From the NCBI RefSeq assembly GCF_001865575.2, contig NZ_CP017561.2:2294001-2358000 (forward strand): a DNA stretch of 64,000 nt, written 5' to 3'. The translations under genes and the position numbers were made by a program. The notes below the pieces were generated by a model. The model made no database searches. It worked only from the letters and a program-made list of their open reading frames with translations, and had not been told where the DNA came from. The DNA comes from Paraburkholderia sprentiae WSM5005. GTDB taxonomy: Bacteria > Pseudomonadota > Gammaproteobacteria > Burkholderiales > Burkholderiaceae. Each line of letters opens with the position of its first letter. Position 1 is the stretch's first letter. Below are positions 53,510 to 64,000 of this stretch, piece by piece.

Positions 53510-56389
53510 ATGAGCGACACCCCGAGCGACCCCACCTCGACGCTTGCAAAAAGCTTCGAACCTCACACCATCGAAGCCCACTGGGGCCCTGAATGGGAAA
53601 AGCGCGCCTACGCCGCGCCCTCCTTCGACGCGAACCGCAAGGATTTCTCGATCCAGCTGCCGCCGCCGAACGTCACCGGCACGCTGCACATGGGCCACGC
53701 GTTCAACCAGACCATCATGGACGGCCTCACGCGCTATCACCGTATGCTCGGTGAGAACACGCTATGGGTGCCGGGTACCGACCACGCGGGCATCGCCACG
53801 CAGATCGTCGTCGAACGGCAACTCGACGCGCAGGGCGTCTCGCGCCACGACCTCGGCCGCGAGAAGTTCGTCGAGCGCGTGTGGGAGTGGAAGCAGCAGT
53901 CCGGCTCGACCATCACGAATCAGGTGCGTCGTCTCGGTGCGTCGATCGACTGGTCGCGCGAATACTTCACGATGGACGACAAGATGTCGGCCGCCGTGCG
54001 CGACGTGTTCGTGCGTCTGTACGAACAGGGCCTGATCTATCGCGGCAAGCGCCTCGTGAACTGGGACCCGGTGCTGCTCACCGCCGTCTCCGACCTCGAA
54101 GTGGTCAGCGAGGAAGAAAACGGCCACCTGTGGCACATCCAGTATCCGTTGACCGACGGCTCGGGCCATCTGACCGTCGCCACGACCCGTCCGGAAACCA
54201 TGCTCGGCGACACCGCCGTCATGGTGCACCCGGAAGACGAGCGCTACGCGCACCTGATCGGCAAGACCGTCACGCTGCCGCTGTCGAACCGCGAAGTGCC
54301 GATCATCGCCGACGACTACGTCGACCGCGAATTCGGCACCGGCGTCGTCAAGGTCACGCCCGCGCACGATTTCAACGACTACCAGGTCGGCCTGCGCCAC
54401 CAGCTGCCGCAAATCGAAATCCTCACGCTCGACGCGAAGATCAACGGCAACGCGCCCGAGAAGTACCGCGGCCTCGATCGTTTCGAAGCCCGCAAGCTGG
54501 TGGTCGCCGATCTCGAGGCGCTCGGCGCGCTCGAATCGGTCAAGCCGCACAAGCTGATGGTGCCGCGCGGCGACCGCACCGGCGTCGTGATCGAGCCGAT
54601 GCTGACCGACCAGTGGTTCGTCGCGATGAGCAAGCCGGCGCCCGAGGGTACGTTCAACCCGGGCAAATCGATCGCCGAGACGGCGCTGGACGTGGTCCGC
54701 AACGGCCAGATCAAGTTCGTGCCGGAAAACTGGACCACCACGTACTACCAGTGGCTCGAAAACATCCAGGACTGGTGCATCTCGCGTCAGCTGTGGTGGG
54801 GTCATCAGATCCCGGCATGGTACGGCGAGAACGGCGAAGTGTTCGTCGCCAGGACCGAGGAAGAAGCGCGCGCGAAGGCCGTCGCCACCGGCTACACGGG
54901 CGCGTTCAAGCGCGACGAAGACGTGCTCGACACGTGGTTCTCGTCGGCTCTCGTGCCGTTCTCGTCGCTCGGCTGGCCGAATCAAACGGAAGAGCTCAAG
55001 CACTTCATGCCGTCGTCGGTGCTCGTCACCGGCTTCGACATCATCTTTTTCTGGGTCGCGCGCATGGTCATGATGACCACGCACTTCACCGGCAAGGTGC
55101 CGTTCGAGACGGTGTATGTGCACGGTCTGGTGCGCGACGCCGAAGGCCAAAAGATGTCGAAGAGCAAGGGCAACACGCTCGACCCGATCGATATCGTCGA
55201 CGGCATCGATCTCGACGCGCTCGTCGCGAAGCGCACCACCGGCCTGATGAATCCGAAGCAGGCCGCGTCGATCGAAAAGAAGACCCGCAAGGAGTTTCCG
55301 GACGGTATTCCGGCGTTCGGCACCGACGCGCTGCGCTTTACGATGGCGTCGATGGCCACGCTCGGCCGCAACGTCAATTTCGACCTCGCACGCTGCGAAG
55401 GCTATCGCAACTTCTGCAACAAGCTGTGGAATGCCACGCGCTTCGTGCTGATGAACTGCGAAGGCCATGACTGCGGTTTCGGCCAGCCGGCGCAATGTGG
55501 CGAATGCGGGCCGGAAGGCCATCTGCACTTCTCGCCGGCCGACCGCTGGATCGTCTCGCAACTGCAGCGCGTAGAGGCGGAAGTCGTCAAGGGCTTTTCC
55601 GACTATCGTTTTGACAATGTGGCCAACGCCCTATACAAGTTCGTATGGGACGAATATTGTGACTGGTACCTTGAACTCGCCAAAGTGCAGATCCAGACGG
55701 GTCAGCCGAACCAGCAGCGCGCAACGCGCCGTACGCTTCTGCGCGTGCTCGAAACGGTGTTGCGCCTCGCGCATCCGGTGATTCCGTTCATCACCGAAGC
55801 GCTGTGGCAGAAAGTGGCGCCGCTCGCAGGGCGCTACCCCGAAGGCAAGGCCGACGGCGAGGCGTCCATCATGGTGCAGCCGTACCCCGTGGCGGACCTG
55901 TCGAAGCTGGACGAAGACGCCGAGCAGTGGGCGGCCGATCTTAAAGCGGTGATCGATGCATGCCGGAATCTGCGCGGTGAAATGAACCTGTCGCCGGCGG
56001 TCAAGGTGCCGTTGTTCGCCACCGGCAATGCGCAGCGTCTTCGCACTTTCGCACCTTACGCTCAAGCGTTGGCGCGGCTGTCCGAGGTGCAGATCATCGC
56101 CGACGAAGCCGCGCTCGACGCCCAGGCGGATGGCGCGCCAATTGCTATCGTAGGAACCGACAAGCTGGTATTGAAGGTCGAAATCGACGCGGCGGTCGAA
56201 CGGGAGCGCCTGTCGAAAGAGATCACGCGATTGAGCGCCGAAATCGTCAAATGCAACGGCAAGTTGCAGAATCAGGCGTTCGTTGCGAAGGCGCCGGCGG
56301 CGGTCGTGGAACAGGAGCAGAAACGGCTTGCCGATTTCGAAGCCACCGTCGGCAAGCTGAAAGCACAACTGGCCCGCTTGCCGGCCTGA
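53510..56389 (+). CDS. valS: Valyl-tRNA synthetase
   Basis: A class I synthetase of 959 residues that charges tRNA-Val. Motifs are [20 protein letters not shown] (HIGH), the editing domain with [13 protein letters not shown], the catalytic [19 protein letters not shown], and [15 protein letters not shown] (KMSKS). The C-terminal ~70 residues form the coiled-coil arm typical of ValRS. It starts at ATG 120 bases beyond the repeat element. Confidence 0.97.
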   Translation: MSDTPSDPTSTLAKSFEPHTIEAHWGPEWEKRAYAAPSFDANRKDFSIQLPPPNVTGTLHMGHAFNQTIMDGLTRYHRMLGENTLWVPGTDHAGIATQIVVERQLDAQGVSRHDLGREKFVERVWEWKQQSGSTITNQVRRLGASIDWSREYFTMDDKMSAAVRDVFVRLYEQGLIYRGKRLVNWDPVLLTAVSDLEVVSEEENGHLWHIQYPLTDGSGHLTVATTRPETMLGDTAVMVHPEDERYAHLIGKTVTLPLSNREVPIIADDYVDREFGTGVVKVTPAHDFNDYQVGLRHQLPQIEILTLDAKINGNAPEKYRGLDRFEARKLVVADLEALGALESVKPHKLMVPRGDRTGVVIEPMLTDQWFVAMSKPAPEGTFNPGKSIAETALDVVRNGQIKFVPENWTTTYYQWLENIQDWCISRQLWWGHQIPAWYGENGEVFVARTEEEARAKAVATGYTGAFKRDEDVLDTWFSSALVPFSSLGWPNQTEELKHFMPSSVLVTGFDIIFFWVARMVMMTTHFTGKVPFETVYVHGLVRDAEGQKMSKSKGNTLDPIDIVDGIDLDALVAKRTTGLMNPKQAASIEKKTRKEFPDGIPAFGTDALRFTMASMATLGRNVNFDLARCEGYRNFCNKLWNATRFVLMNCEGHDCGFGQPAQCGECGPEGHLHFSPADRWIVSQLQRVEAEVVKGFSDYRFDNVANALYKFVWDEYCDWYLELAKVQIQTGQPNQQRATRRTLLRVLETVLRLAHPVIPFITEALWQKVAPLAGRYPEGKADGEASIMVQPYPVADLSKLDEDAEQWAADLKAVIDACRNLRGEMNLSPAVKVPLFATGNAQRLRTFAPYAQALARLSEVQIIADEAALDAQADGAPIAIVGTDKLVLKVEIDAAVERERLSKEITRLSAEIVKCNGKLQNQAFVAKAPAAVVEQEQKRLADFEATVGKLKAQLARLPA

Positions 56390-56451
56390 CCGACGCGCCC
56401 GCCCACCTCAACGGCGGGCAAGGACTTAAACCGAGGACTCAGGGTATTCAC

Positions 56452-57333
56452 ATGCTAAAAGTTACGAAGGCGGTTTTTCCGGTGGCAGGTCTTGGCACCC
56501 GCTTCCTCCCCGCCACCAAGGCTAGCCCGAAGGAGATGCTGCCGATCGTCGACAAGCCGCTGATTCAGTATGCGGTCGAAGAGGCGATGGCGGCCGGCAT
56601 CACCGAAATGATCTTCGTCACGGGCCGCAGCAAGCGCGCGATCGAAGACCATTTCGACAAGTCCTATGAGATCGAGGCCGAACTCGAGGCGCGCGGCAAG
56701 GACAAGCTGCTCGAACTGGTGCGCAGCATCAAGCCGAGCCATGTGGACTGCTTCTACGTGCGCCAGGCGGAGGCGCTGGGCCTCGGCCACGCGGTGCTAT
56801 GCGCCGAGAAGCTGGTCGGCGACAACCCGTTCGCGGTCATTCTCGCCGACGACCTGCTGTACGGCACCCCGCCCGTGATGACCCAGATGATCGAGGTGTT
56901 CGATCACTATCACAGCTCGGTGATCGGCGTCGAAGAGATCCCGCCCCAAGACACGAAGTCGTACGGCATCGTCGACGGCAAGGAATGGGAGGATTCGATC
57001 ATCAAGATGTCGGGCATCGTCGAAAAGCCGGAGCCGAGCGTGGCGCCGTCGAACCTCGGCGTGGTGGGCCGTTATGTGTTGAAGCCGCGCATCTTCGATC
57101 ATCTGCGCTCTATCAAGCCGGGCGCGGGCGGTGAGTTACAGCTGACGGACGCGATCCAGTCGCTGCTCGCCGACGAACAGGTGCTCGCATACAAGTATCA
57201 CGGCACCCGTTTCGACTGCGGCAGCAAGCTCGGCTATCTGAAGGCGACGGTCGAGTTCGCGCTGCGTCACCCGGAAGTGGCCGCCGATTTCGAAGAATAT
57301 CTGCGCACCCGCTCGCCGGTGCTCGAAGGCTGA
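56452..57333 (+). CDS. galU: UTP-glucose-1-phosphate uridylyltransferase
   Basis: Makes UDP-glucose for envelope and exopolysaccharide synthesis. The 293-residue product has the nucleotidyltransferase signature [40 protein letters not shown] and [15 protein letters not shown]. The start [13 protein letters not shown] gives normal length, with an AGGG site. It follows valS by 62 bases and ends at a strong terminator. Confidence 0.96.
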   Translation: MLKVTKAVFPVAGLGTRFLPATKASPKEMLPIVDKPLIQYAVEEAMAAGITEMIFVTGRSKRAIEDHFDKSYEIEAELEARGKDKLLELVRSIKPSHVDCFYVRQAEALGLGHAVLCAEKLVGDNPFAVILADDLLYGTPPVMTQMIEVFDHYHSSVIGVEEIPPQDTKSYGIVDGKEWEDSIIKMSGIVEKPEPSVAPSNLGVVGRYVLKPRIFDHLRSIKPGAGGELQLTDAIQSLLADEQVLAYKYHGTRFDCGSKLGYLKATVEFALRHPEVAADFEEYLRTRSPVLEG

Positions 57334-57356
57334 GACCGAAAGAACGGCTGAAACGA

Positions 57357-57401
57357 AGAAGGCGCTGTCCCCGCTTAAAAGGGGACGGCGCCTTCTTTTT
57401 T
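57357..57401 (+). terminator. Rho-independent terminator after galU
   Basis: A 16-bp stem with one G-T pair (57357-57372 with 57381-57396, loop GCTTAAAA) followed by six T residues. It ends the valS-galU direction and separates it from the convergent TusA-like gene. Confidence 0.95.
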
Positions 57402-57432
57402 ACATCGGACGGACGGTTTTACCGACTGCCGT

Positions 57433-57666
57433 TCACCGGCGCCGCATCAGGAACGTGAACACCTTGTCGTGCGCGGAGCTTTCGACGATCTCGTTGCCGG
57501 TCTGCTTCGCGAACGCGGCAAAATCGCGCTGCGAGCCGGGATCGGTGGCGAGCACCTTCAGAATCTGGCCGCTTTCCATGTCGGCAAGCGCCTTTTTGGC
57601 GCGCAGGATGGGCAGCGGGCACATGAGCCCGCGCGCATCGACTTCCTTGTGAATCTGAATTTGCAT
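57433..57666 (-). CDS. TusA-family sulfurtransferase-like protein
   Basis: A 77-residue SirA/TusA fold protein beginning MQIQIHKEVDARGLMCPLPI. The CPxP motif (CPLP) carries the sulfur-accepting Cys, and TDPGSQRDFAAFAKQTGNEI matches the second half. Members carry sulfur for tRNA thiolation or other sulfur trafficking; which one cannot be told. It stands alone between galU and the inositol genes. Confidence 0.9.
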   Translation of the reverse strand: MQIQIHKEVDARGLMCPLPILRAKKALADMESGQILKVLATDPGSQRDFAAFAKQTGNEIVESSAHDKVFTFLMRRR

Positions 57667-57772
57667 CGACGATGACCTTCGGGACGAGGCGTCGCTGAAG
57701 ACGCCGGACAGAGGGTCAAATTCTACCGCAGACCGGGCGCCGCCGCCGGGCAGCGCGCGGCGGCGAGCGCCG

Positions 57773-58831
57773 CTACAGCGTCACCGCCTCGCCGCTTTGC
57801 AGTGATTGGCGCAGCGCCAGGCCGATGCGCGTCGCTTCGAGCGCATCGGCAAGCGTCGCGCCGCTCGATGCCGCATCGCCCTTGCCTGCCCCGTTTTGCA
57901 CCGACGCAACGAACGCGCGTGCCTCGTGCAGAAACGCGTCCTCGAACCGGTCGAAAAAGTTCGGCGTGCATTCGTTGCGAATGCCGCTCGCGTCGTAGAT
58001 CTCGACGCGATTCGCGCGCGGATTGCGGCCGACCGTCAGTGCGCCCGCCGTGCCGATTATTTCGCTATGCGTGTCGTTGCCGTGCGCCTGGGTGCGCGAG
58101 GCGTAGAACATCGCGAGCTTGCCACCCTCGAACTCGCAGATCGCGACGCCGTTATCGACGTCGCCGAATTCGCGCAGACCGTCGTGCAGCGCGACCGTTC
58201 CCGCCGCGAACACGCGCGTCGCACGCGGCTTGCCGAGCAGCCAGCGGGCGACGTCGATGTCATGCACCGTGCAGTCGAGAAAGATGCCGCCCGAGGTCGC
58301 CGCGAAGCGCACGAAAAAGCCGTCGTTGTCGTTTTGATCGGTGGTTTGCGAGCGCACGAGGAACGGCAGGCCGATCCGACCGGCGGCGATCTTCTCGAAC
58401 GCGTCGCGGTAGCTCGGATCGAAGCGGCGCATGAAGCCGATCGTCGCCTGCAAGTGCGGATAGCGCGCCGCTTCGGCCAGCACGCGCTCGCATTCCGCGA
58501 TCTCCAGCGACAGCGGCTTTTCGCAGAACACATGCTTGCCTGCCTGCAACGCGTCGACGATCTGCTGCGCGTGCAGCGACGACGGCGTGACGAGCCACAC
58601 CGCGTCGACGTGCGGATCGGCGAGCAGCTCCGTGTAATCGGCGTACAAACGCGGCGCATCGAGCGACTGATGCAGCGCATCGCGCGCCCAGGCAAGCTCG
58701 TCTTGCAGCGGACTGCAGGCGGCCGCGAGCGTCGCGCCCGGCACCCGATAAGCGAGATTCTCCGCATGCCGCTTGCCGAGCCGCCCAAGGCCGACCACGC
58801 CGATCCGCAAACGCTCCGTGGCGGGCTTCAT
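57773..58831 (-). CDS. Gfo/Idh/MocA-family oxidoreductase
   Basis: A 352-residue NAD(P)-dependent dehydrogenase. It has an N-terminal Rossmann motif VVGLGRLGKRHAENLA, the catalytic-lysine motif HVFCEKPLSLE, and the substrate-binding region GGIFLDCTVHDIDVARWLLG (D-x3-H). It follows the iolG-like gene with an ATGA overlap. By context it is a second inositol (for example scyllo-inositol) or related polyol dehydrogenase; the substrate is inferred. Confidence 0.88.
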   Translation of the reverse strand: MKPATERLRIGVVGLGRLGKRHAENLAYRVPGATLAAACSPLQDELAWARDALHQSLDAPRLYADYTELLADPHVDAVWLVTPSSLHAQQIVDALQAGKHVFCEKPLSLEIAECERVLAEAARYPHLQATIGFMRRFDPSYRDAFEKIAAGRIGLPFLVRSQTTDQNDNDGFFVRFAATSGGIFLDCTVHDIDVARWLLGKPRATRVFAAGTVALHDGLREFGDVDNGVAICEFEGGKLAMFYASRTQAHGNDTHSEIIGTAGALTVGRNPRANRVEIYDASGIRNECTPNFFDRFEDAFLHEARAFVASVQNGAGKGDAASSGATLADALEATRIGLALRQSLQSGEAVTL

Positions 58832-59847
58832 CGCGCTGCCTCGCCGAGTTTGATCGCGCGGCCCTCGCGCCAGGAACGCGTCGCGGCTTCCGCGAGTTCC
58901 AGCGCTTTCAGGCCATCGGCGACGGTCGTGCGCACCGGCTTGCCGTGCGTGAGCGCGTCAAAGAAATGCGCGATTTCGAGCGCGTACGCCGCGCGATAGC
59001 GTTCGAGGAAGAACGCCTCGGGCACGTCGGTCGAAACTTCCGTTTTCGAGTAAGCGGTGACCTCGGTCGGCCGCACGTTGCCCGCTTGCAGCATGCCGGC
59101 GCTGCCGAGCACTTCGAAGCGCTGGTCGTAGCCGTAGGCCGCGCGGCGCGTGGTGTTGATCTGACACAGGCGCCCGCGCTTGGTGCGGATCGTCACCGCG
59201 GTCGAATCGATGTCGCCCGCGTCGGCGATCGCGGGATCGGTGAGGCAACTGCCGGTGGCGTGCAGCGTGTCGGCTTCGTCGTCGAGAATCCAGCGGAAGA
59301 TGTCGAAGTCGTGAATCAGCATGTCCTTGAAGATGCCGCCCGAGTGGCGGATGTACTCGAGCGGCGGCGCGCCCGGATCGCGGCTCGTCACGACCAGCAT
59401 TTCCGGCGTGCCGATCTCGCCAGCGTCGAGGCGCGCCTTCAATGAGGAAAACGTCGGATCGAAGCGCCGCTGAAAGCCGATCATGCAGACGACGCCCGCG
59501 CGCTCCACGGCCTGCGCGCACATCCGCGCACGCTCCAACGTCAGATCGACCGGCTTCTCGCAGAAGACGTGCTTGTTTTGCGCGGCCGATTTGACGATCA
59601 GGTCCGCATGCGTGTCGGTGCTCGAACAGATCACGGTCGCGCCGATCGACGCGTCGCCGATCGCGCCGTCGACGTCGGCGACCTGCGCGCCATGCTGCGC
59701 GGCCAGCGCGGCCGCGGCCTCGCGATTCACGTCGACCACGTACTTGAGCCGCACACCCGGCTGCCGTGCGAGATTCGCCGCATGGATCTTGCCGATGCGT
59801 CCCGCGCCGAACAGCGCGACGTCGATCGGATTTACCGCGTCAGTCAT
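58828..59847 (-). CDS. iolG: Inositol 2-dehydrogenase-like oxidoreductase
   Basis: A 339-residue Gfo/Idh/MocA enzyme of the IolG type, oxidising myo-inositol to 2-keto-inositol. Motifs are VALFGAGRIGKIHAANLA, HVFCEKPVDLTLERA, QRRFDPTFSSLKARLDAGEI and GGIFKDMLIHDFDIFRWIL, which contains the catalytic Asp/His. The start has a GGAGG site; an in-frame ATG ten codons upstream lies inside the RpiR gene. It overlaps the RpiR gene by 8 bases and the next dehydrogenase by 4. Confidence 0.85.
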   Translation of the reverse strand: MTDAVNPIDVALFGAGRIGKIHAANLARQPGVRLKYVVDVNREAAAALAAQHGAQVADVDGAIGDASIGATVICSSTDTHADLIVKSAAQNKHVFCEKPVDLTLERARMCAQAVERAGVVCMIGFQRRFDPTFSSLKARLDAGEIGTPEMLVVTSRDPGAPPLEYIRHSGGIFKDMLIHDFDIFRWILDDEADTLHATGSCLTDPAIADAGDIDSTAVTIRTKRGRLCQINTTRRAAYGYDQRFEVLGSAGMLQAGNVRPTEVTAYSKTEVSTDVPEAFFLERYRAAYALEIAHFFDALTHGKPVRTTVADGLKALELAEAATRSWREGRAIKLGEAAR

Positions 59848-60724
59848 CGTAGCCTCCAGTGTCGTTGGATTCTTCAACGTTCAGTTCGAGCTTGTACGCG
59901 AGCGCGATGAAGAGCGCCTGGCACAAGCAGATCGTGCTGGTCAGCGAGCGGAACGCGAATGCGCTGCCCTCTTTCACGTACAGCTGCGTGCTCGCGTAGC
60001 GCGCGAGCGGCGATAGTTGGCTATCCGTAATGACGAGCGTCTTCGCCTGATGATGATGCGCGACGCGCAGACAGTACTGGGTCTCCTTGCCGTACGGCGC
60101 GAAGCTGATCGCGATCACCACGTCGCCCTTTTTCACGCTGCGGATCTGCTCGCGGTACATGCCGCCGAAACCGGACACCAGATGCACGCGCTTGTGCGTA
60201 TGCTGCAACGCGTAGACGATGTAGCTCGCGACCGGAAACGAGCGCCGCACACCGACCACATAGATGTTATCGGCCTGCTGCAGCATTTTTACGGCGGCGT
60301 CGAACTGCTTGTCATCGAGCCCCGCTTCGAGTTCTTCGAGTCCCCCGCGCGACGCGGCGATGAATTCACGCGCGACCGAGCCGCCCGACAAGGTGCCCGG
60401 CTTCTCGTCGATCAGCTTGCGGATGCGCTGCTGATAGCTCGGCGACGACACGCCTTGCCCGGTATACGCCTGACGAAACACCGCCTGCAGATCGGAGAAG
60501 CCGGAAAAGCCGAAGCGCTGCGCAAAGCGCACGACCGCCGACGGATGCACGCCGCAGCTCGCGGCGATATCGCTTGTGCGATCCATCATCACGCTCGAGC
60601 GATGCTGCTCGATGTACGTCGCCACGCTCTTCAACTGGCGCGGGAGCGACTCGTAGATAACCGCGATGCGCTGCATCAATTCGTCGACGCTCGGCACCGC
60701 CTCTTCGGTGATCTGTTCCGCCAT
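59840..60724 (-). CDS. RpiR-family regulator, IolR-like
   Basis: A 294-residue regulator with an N-terminal RpiR HTH (SDIAASCGVHPSAVVRFAQR near residues 45-65) and a C-terminal SIS sugar-phosphate-binding domain (NIYVVGVRRSFPVASYIVYA, KGDVVIAISFAPYGKETQYC). It heads the minus-strand inositol operon and is divergent from an ABC sugar importer. A GGAA-N6-TTCC palindrome in the shared promoter region is its likely operator. Confidence 0.92.
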   Translation of the reverse strand: MAEQITEEAVPSVDELMQRIAVIYESLPRQLKSVATYIEQHRSSVMMDRTSDIAASCGVHPSAVVRFAQRFGFSGFSDLQAVFRQAYTGQGVSSPSYQQRIRKLIDEKPGTLSGGSVAREFIAASRGGLEELEAGLDDKQFDAAVKMLQQADNIYVVGVRRSFPVASYIVYALQHTHKRVHLVSGFGGMYREQIRSVKKGDVVIAISFAPYGKETQYCLRVAHHHQAKTLVITDSQLSPLARYASTQLYVKEGSAFAFRSLTSTICLCQALFIALAYKLELNVEESNDTGGYDD

Positions 60725-60818
60725 GACTGCCTCTCGGGGTTTCCTGCAATGCGGCAGACGCGCCGCGAACCGCCGCAACACGCTTCGGACGTTGCCGATT
60801 ATAGGCAGCGGCCTCGTC

Positions 60819-60840
60819 AAATGGAACGTATTTTCCATTT
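60819..60840. promoter_or_regulatory. GGAA-N6-TTCC palindrome, probable RpiR/IolR operator
   Basis: A perfect inverted repeat AAATGGAA-CGTATT-TTCCATTT with 8-bp arms sits 95 bases upstream of the RpiR gene and just upstream of the ABC-operon promoter. GGAA-N6-TTCC is, as I recall, the half-site pattern reported for rhizobial IolR of the same family. Placement allows repression of both directions. Confidence 0.7.
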
Positions 60841-60861
60841 TTATTTATCGTGAAATTTTCT

Positions 60862-60890
60862 TTGCAAGGCGGCGCAAGATGACCTAATCT
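60862..60890 (+). promoter_or_regulatory. Probable promoter of the sugar ABC operon
   Basis: TTGCAA (60862-60867) and TAATCT (60885-60890) are separated by 17 bases and face the binding-protein gene, 77 bases before its ATG. The palindrome ends 21 bases upstream of the -35. Confidence 0.5.
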
Positions 60891-60967
60891 TGGTCGTGAG
60901 CGATGGCACCGCGGTCTCGCCAGGCGCTCCCTCAATAACGAACGACAGATCGAGAAAGGTGGAGACA

Positions 60968-62014
60968 ATGAGACTTTGCAGAGGCAAGGCAACGCTCAGG
61001 ATTCTGGTGACGGCGTTGACGTTGGCGACGGGATTCGGTGCGGCCTCGGCCGCCCGCGCGGCGGACGCCCACTTCGTGCTGATCAGCCACGCGCCGGATT
61101 CGGACTCGTGGTGGAACACGATTAAAAACGCGATCAAGCAGGCCGACGAGGACTTCAACGTTCAGACCGACTACCGCAACCCGCCGAACGGCGACATCGC
61201 CGACATGGCGCGTCTCGTCGAACAGGCGGCCGCGCGCAATTACGACGGCGTGATCGTATCGATCGCCGACTTCGACGTGCTGAAGAGTTCGATCGGGAAG
61301 GTCACCGAGAAACACATTCCGCTCGTCACGATCAATTCGGGCACCGAGGAGCAAAGCGCGAAGCTCGGCGCGATCATGCACGTGGGCCAGCCCGAATACG
61401 CGGCCGGCAAGGCCGCCGGAGAAAAGGCGAAGGCCGCGGGGATCAAGTCGTTCCTGTGCGTGAATCACTACGCGACGAACCCGGCTTCGTTCGAACGCTG
61501 CCGCGGTTTCGCCGAAGCGATCGGCGCCAACTTCAAGACCTCGACGCTCGACACGGGCCAGGACCCGACCGGCGTGCAGTCGAAGGTCAGCGCGTTCCTG
61601 CGCAATCACCCGGACACCCAGGCGGTGCTGACGCTCGGTCCGCTGTCGGCCGATCCGACGCTAAAGGCGCTGCAACAGATGGGCCTCGCGGGCAAGATCT
61701 GGTTCGCGACGTTCGACTTCGACAGCGACATCGCCAAGGGCATCCAGGACGGCACGATCCAGTTCGCGATCGACCAGCAGCCGTACTTGCAGGGCTATAT
61801 CCCGGTTGCGGTGCTCGCGATCGTGAAGAAGGACCACACCACCGACCCCGCCAAGATCCGCGAGATCCTGCAGGCGAATCCGAAGTTCAAGGAGCGTCTT
61901 GCGACCTATGGGCTCGCGCCGTCGTATGGGCCGCGCAATATCGGCTCGGGCCCGGGCTTCATCACGAAGGCCAATGTCGACAAGGTACTGAAGTACGCGG
62001 GCCAGTACCGCTGA
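60968..62014 (+). CDS. Sugar ABC transporter substrate-binding protein
   Basis: A 348-residue periplasmic binding protein of the ribose/inositol class. It has a signal peptide (VTALTLATGFGAASAARAAD, cleavage after ARA) and a type I fold with DGVIVSIADFDVLKSSIGKV, PLVTINSGTEEQSAKLGAIM and QFAIDQQPYLQGYIPVAVLA. GGAGA precedes the ATG. It starts the importer operon beside inositol dehydrogenases, so inositol or a related polyol is the likely ligand. Confidence 0.9.
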   Translation: MRLCRGKATLRILVTALTLATGFGAASAARAADAHFVLISHAPDSDSWWNTIKNAIKQADEDFNVQTDYRNPPNGDIADMARLVEQAAARNYDGVIVSIADFDVLKSSIGKVTEKHIPLVTINSGTEEQSAKLGAIMHVGQPEYAAGKAAGEKAKAAGIKSFLCVNHYATNPASFERCRGFAEAIGANFKTSTLDTGQDPTGVQSKVSAFLRNHPDTQAVLTLGPLSADPTLKALQQMGLAGKIWFATFDFDSDIAKGIQDGTIQFAIDQQPYLQGYIPVAVLAIVKKDHTTDPAKIREILQANPKFKERLATYGLAPSYGPRNIGSGPGFITKANVDKVLKYAGQYR

Positions 62015-62185
62015 GCGCGCGCCAACGCATCGCATGAGCACGCCGCCGCGCCGGCGGCAAGGCTGAAACGGCGGTGACCGGCCAGACGCATTCCGTCTTG
62101 TCGGCACTCGCTCGCTCAGCGGATTCGCAAACGCCCACGGCATCGTGCCGATCCGCCGGTCGCGGGCGTATCAAGGAGAGCTTCA

Positions 62186-63376
62186 ATGGGTGTCGCCGAC
62201 CTGTTTCATCCCCATCACCGCAAGCAACCGCCGCCCGATCCGCAGGATCCGGCACAGTCAGGCTCGCTGTCCGCTTCGTCGCCGGCCAGCGCCGACGAAC
62301 GCGTGCGCGAGGAATCCTGGTTCCGCCATCTGCTCGGCCGGCCGGAATTCGCGGCGCTCGCGGGCACCGTGATGGTGTTCATCGTGTTCGGCGTGGCCGC
62401 GGGCAACTCGGGGATGTTCAACCTCGACGGCGTGATGAACTGGTCGCAGGTCGCCGCCTATCTCGGCCTGATCTCGGTCGGCGCTTGCCTGCTGATGATC
62501 GCCGGCGAGTTCGATCTGTCGATCGGCTCGATGATCGGCTTTGCCGGCATGATGGTCGCGCTGCCGACCATGTACTTTCACTGGCCGATCTGGCTCGCGA
62601 TCGTGTTCGCATTCGTCGGCTCGATGCTGCTCGGCGCGCTCAACGGCTATCTGGTGATGCGCACGCGCCTGCCGTCGTTCATCGTCACGCTGGCATTCCT
62701 GTTCATTCTGCGCGGTCTCACGCTCGCGCTGTCGGTGATGTTCGCCGATCGCACGATCATCTCCGGCGTCGGCGACGTCGCGCGTCAGGACTGGTTCGCG
62801 CACACGTTCTTTCAGGGCGTCGCGTTCCGAGGTCTGTTCGTGTGGCTTGGCCACCTCGGCCTCGTGAAGATGCTCGACAACGGCACGCCGCTCGTGCCGG
62901 GCATTCCGAAGGTGCTGCTGTGGTGGCTCGTGCTCGCCGTGGTGTGCGCGTTCACGCTCGCGAAGACCCGCTTCGGCAACTGGATTTTCGCGGTCGGCGG
63001 CGATGCCAACGCGGCCAAGAACGTCGGCGTGCCGGTGCGTCGCGTGAAGATCTCGCTGTTCGTGCTGACGGCGTTCTGCTCGGCCCTGTATGCGGTGCTG
63101 CAGGTGTGTGACATCGGGTCGGCCGCGGCCGACCGCGGTTTGCAGGCGGAGTTCGAGGCGATCATCGCCGCGGTGATCGGCGGCACGCTGCTCACGGGCG
63201 GCTACGGCTCGGTGGTCGGCGCATGCTTCGGTGCCCTGATCTTCGGCGTCGTGCAGATCGGCATCACGTACACCAACGTCGATTCCGACTGGTTCCGCGT
63301 GTTCCTCGGCGTGATGCTGCTGTTCGCCGTGTTGTTCAACCACTACGTGCGTGGCCGCGTCGCGGCGTCGCGCTAG
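62186..63376 (+). CDS. Sugar ABC transporter permease
   Basis: A 396-residue inner-membrane permease of the RbsC family. A Pro/Ser-rich cytoplasmic N-terminus (~50 residues) is followed by about ten hydrophobic helices. Family motifs are [40 protein letters not shown] and [27 protein letters not shown] precedes the ATG. It lies 171 bases after the binding-protein gene; that spacer holds no gene. Confidence 0.93.
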   Translation: MGVADLFHPHHRKQPPPDPQDPAQSGSLSASSPASADERVREESWFRHLLGRPEFAALAGTVMVFIVFGVAAGNSGMFNLDGVMNWSQVAAYLGLISVGACLLMIAGEFDLSIGSMIGFAGMMVALPTMYFHWPIWLAIVFAFVGSMLLGALNGYLVMRTRLPSFIVTLAFLFILRGLTLALSVMFADRTIISGVGDVARQDWFAHTFFQGVAFRGLFVWLGHLGLVKMLDNGTPLVPGIPKVLLWWLVLAVVCAFTLAKTRFGNWIFAVGGDANAAKNVGVPVRRVKISLFVLTAFCSALYAVLQVCDIGSAAADRGLQAEFEAIIAAVIGGTLLTGGYGSVVGACFGALIFGVVQIGITYTNVDSDWFRVFLGVMLLFAVLFNHYVRGRVAASR

Positions 63377-63389
63377 AAGGAGGTTCACG

Positions 63390-64000
<611 letters not shown>

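Noticed and set aside
53762..55561. 599-codon open frame antisense to valS, and similar long frames opposite the permease (62258-63424) and ETF-QO (13648-14820)
   Set aside because: All are antisense shadows of well-identified genes, with no independent motif.

Overview
The window is chromosomal DNA from a high-GC betaproteobacterium of the Burkholderiaceae, most likely a Paraburkholderia. This rests on gene content and order: a thrS-infC-rpmI-rplT-pheST block, relA, scoAB, ETF-ubiquinone oxidoreductase, an AaeAB-type efflux operon, prpE, mtnN-uvrD, valS-galU and inositol genes. It also rests on a dispersed repeat of a kind I recall from Paraburkholderia intergenic regions. No database search was possible, so family names come from recognised motifs.

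Layout. 1-5.8 kb: translation block on the minus strand (thrS, infC with an AUC start, rpmI, rplT, pheS, pheT running off the window), with a hairpin between rplT and pheS, and tRNA-Val(GAC) upstream of thrS. 5.9-33.1 kb: ordinary housekeeping and catabolic genes (relA, RidA, hydrolases, scoAB beside a PAS-LuxR regulator, thioesterase, SDR, ETF-QO, aroC, an MFS-PlsC fusion, a CBS protein, metY, YihY, WrbA, an FAD oxidase, a phosphoesterase) and a LysR-controlled efflux operon (NodT lipoprotein, FUSC, DUF1656, HlyD). 33.1-36.4 kb: a chemoreceptor and the fosmidomycin-resistance-type transporter fsr.

36.4-46.8 kb is a 10.3-kb integrated island that looks like a phage satellite. Its parts are a tyrosine integrase at one end, an AlpA-like small HTH gene, a PriCT/Toprim-like/VirE primase-helicase, a candidate iteron and AT-rich origin, a probable replication accessory protein, one HK97-type major capsid gene followed by one prohead protease gene, four small unknown genes or regulators, and an outward-facing HEPN-type cargo gene. 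No terminase, portal or tail gene is visible. It is bounded by a 19-bp direct repeat, CGTTGCCCCTGTGCGGGGC. This repeat lies inside one terminal inverted repeat of a ~505-bp palindromic repeat element, which the island has split. An intact copy of the element at 52,886-53,389 shows what the empty site looked like.

46.8-53.5 kb: the right part of the split element, prpE, mtnN-uvrD and the intact element. 53.5-64 kb: valS, galU, a TusA-like protein, and an inositol locus. In that locus a Gfo/Idh/MocA dehydrogenase, an iolG-like dehydrogenase and an RpiR regulator diverge from a sugar ABC importer across a GGAA-N6-TTCC palindrome; the ABC ATPase runs off the right edge.
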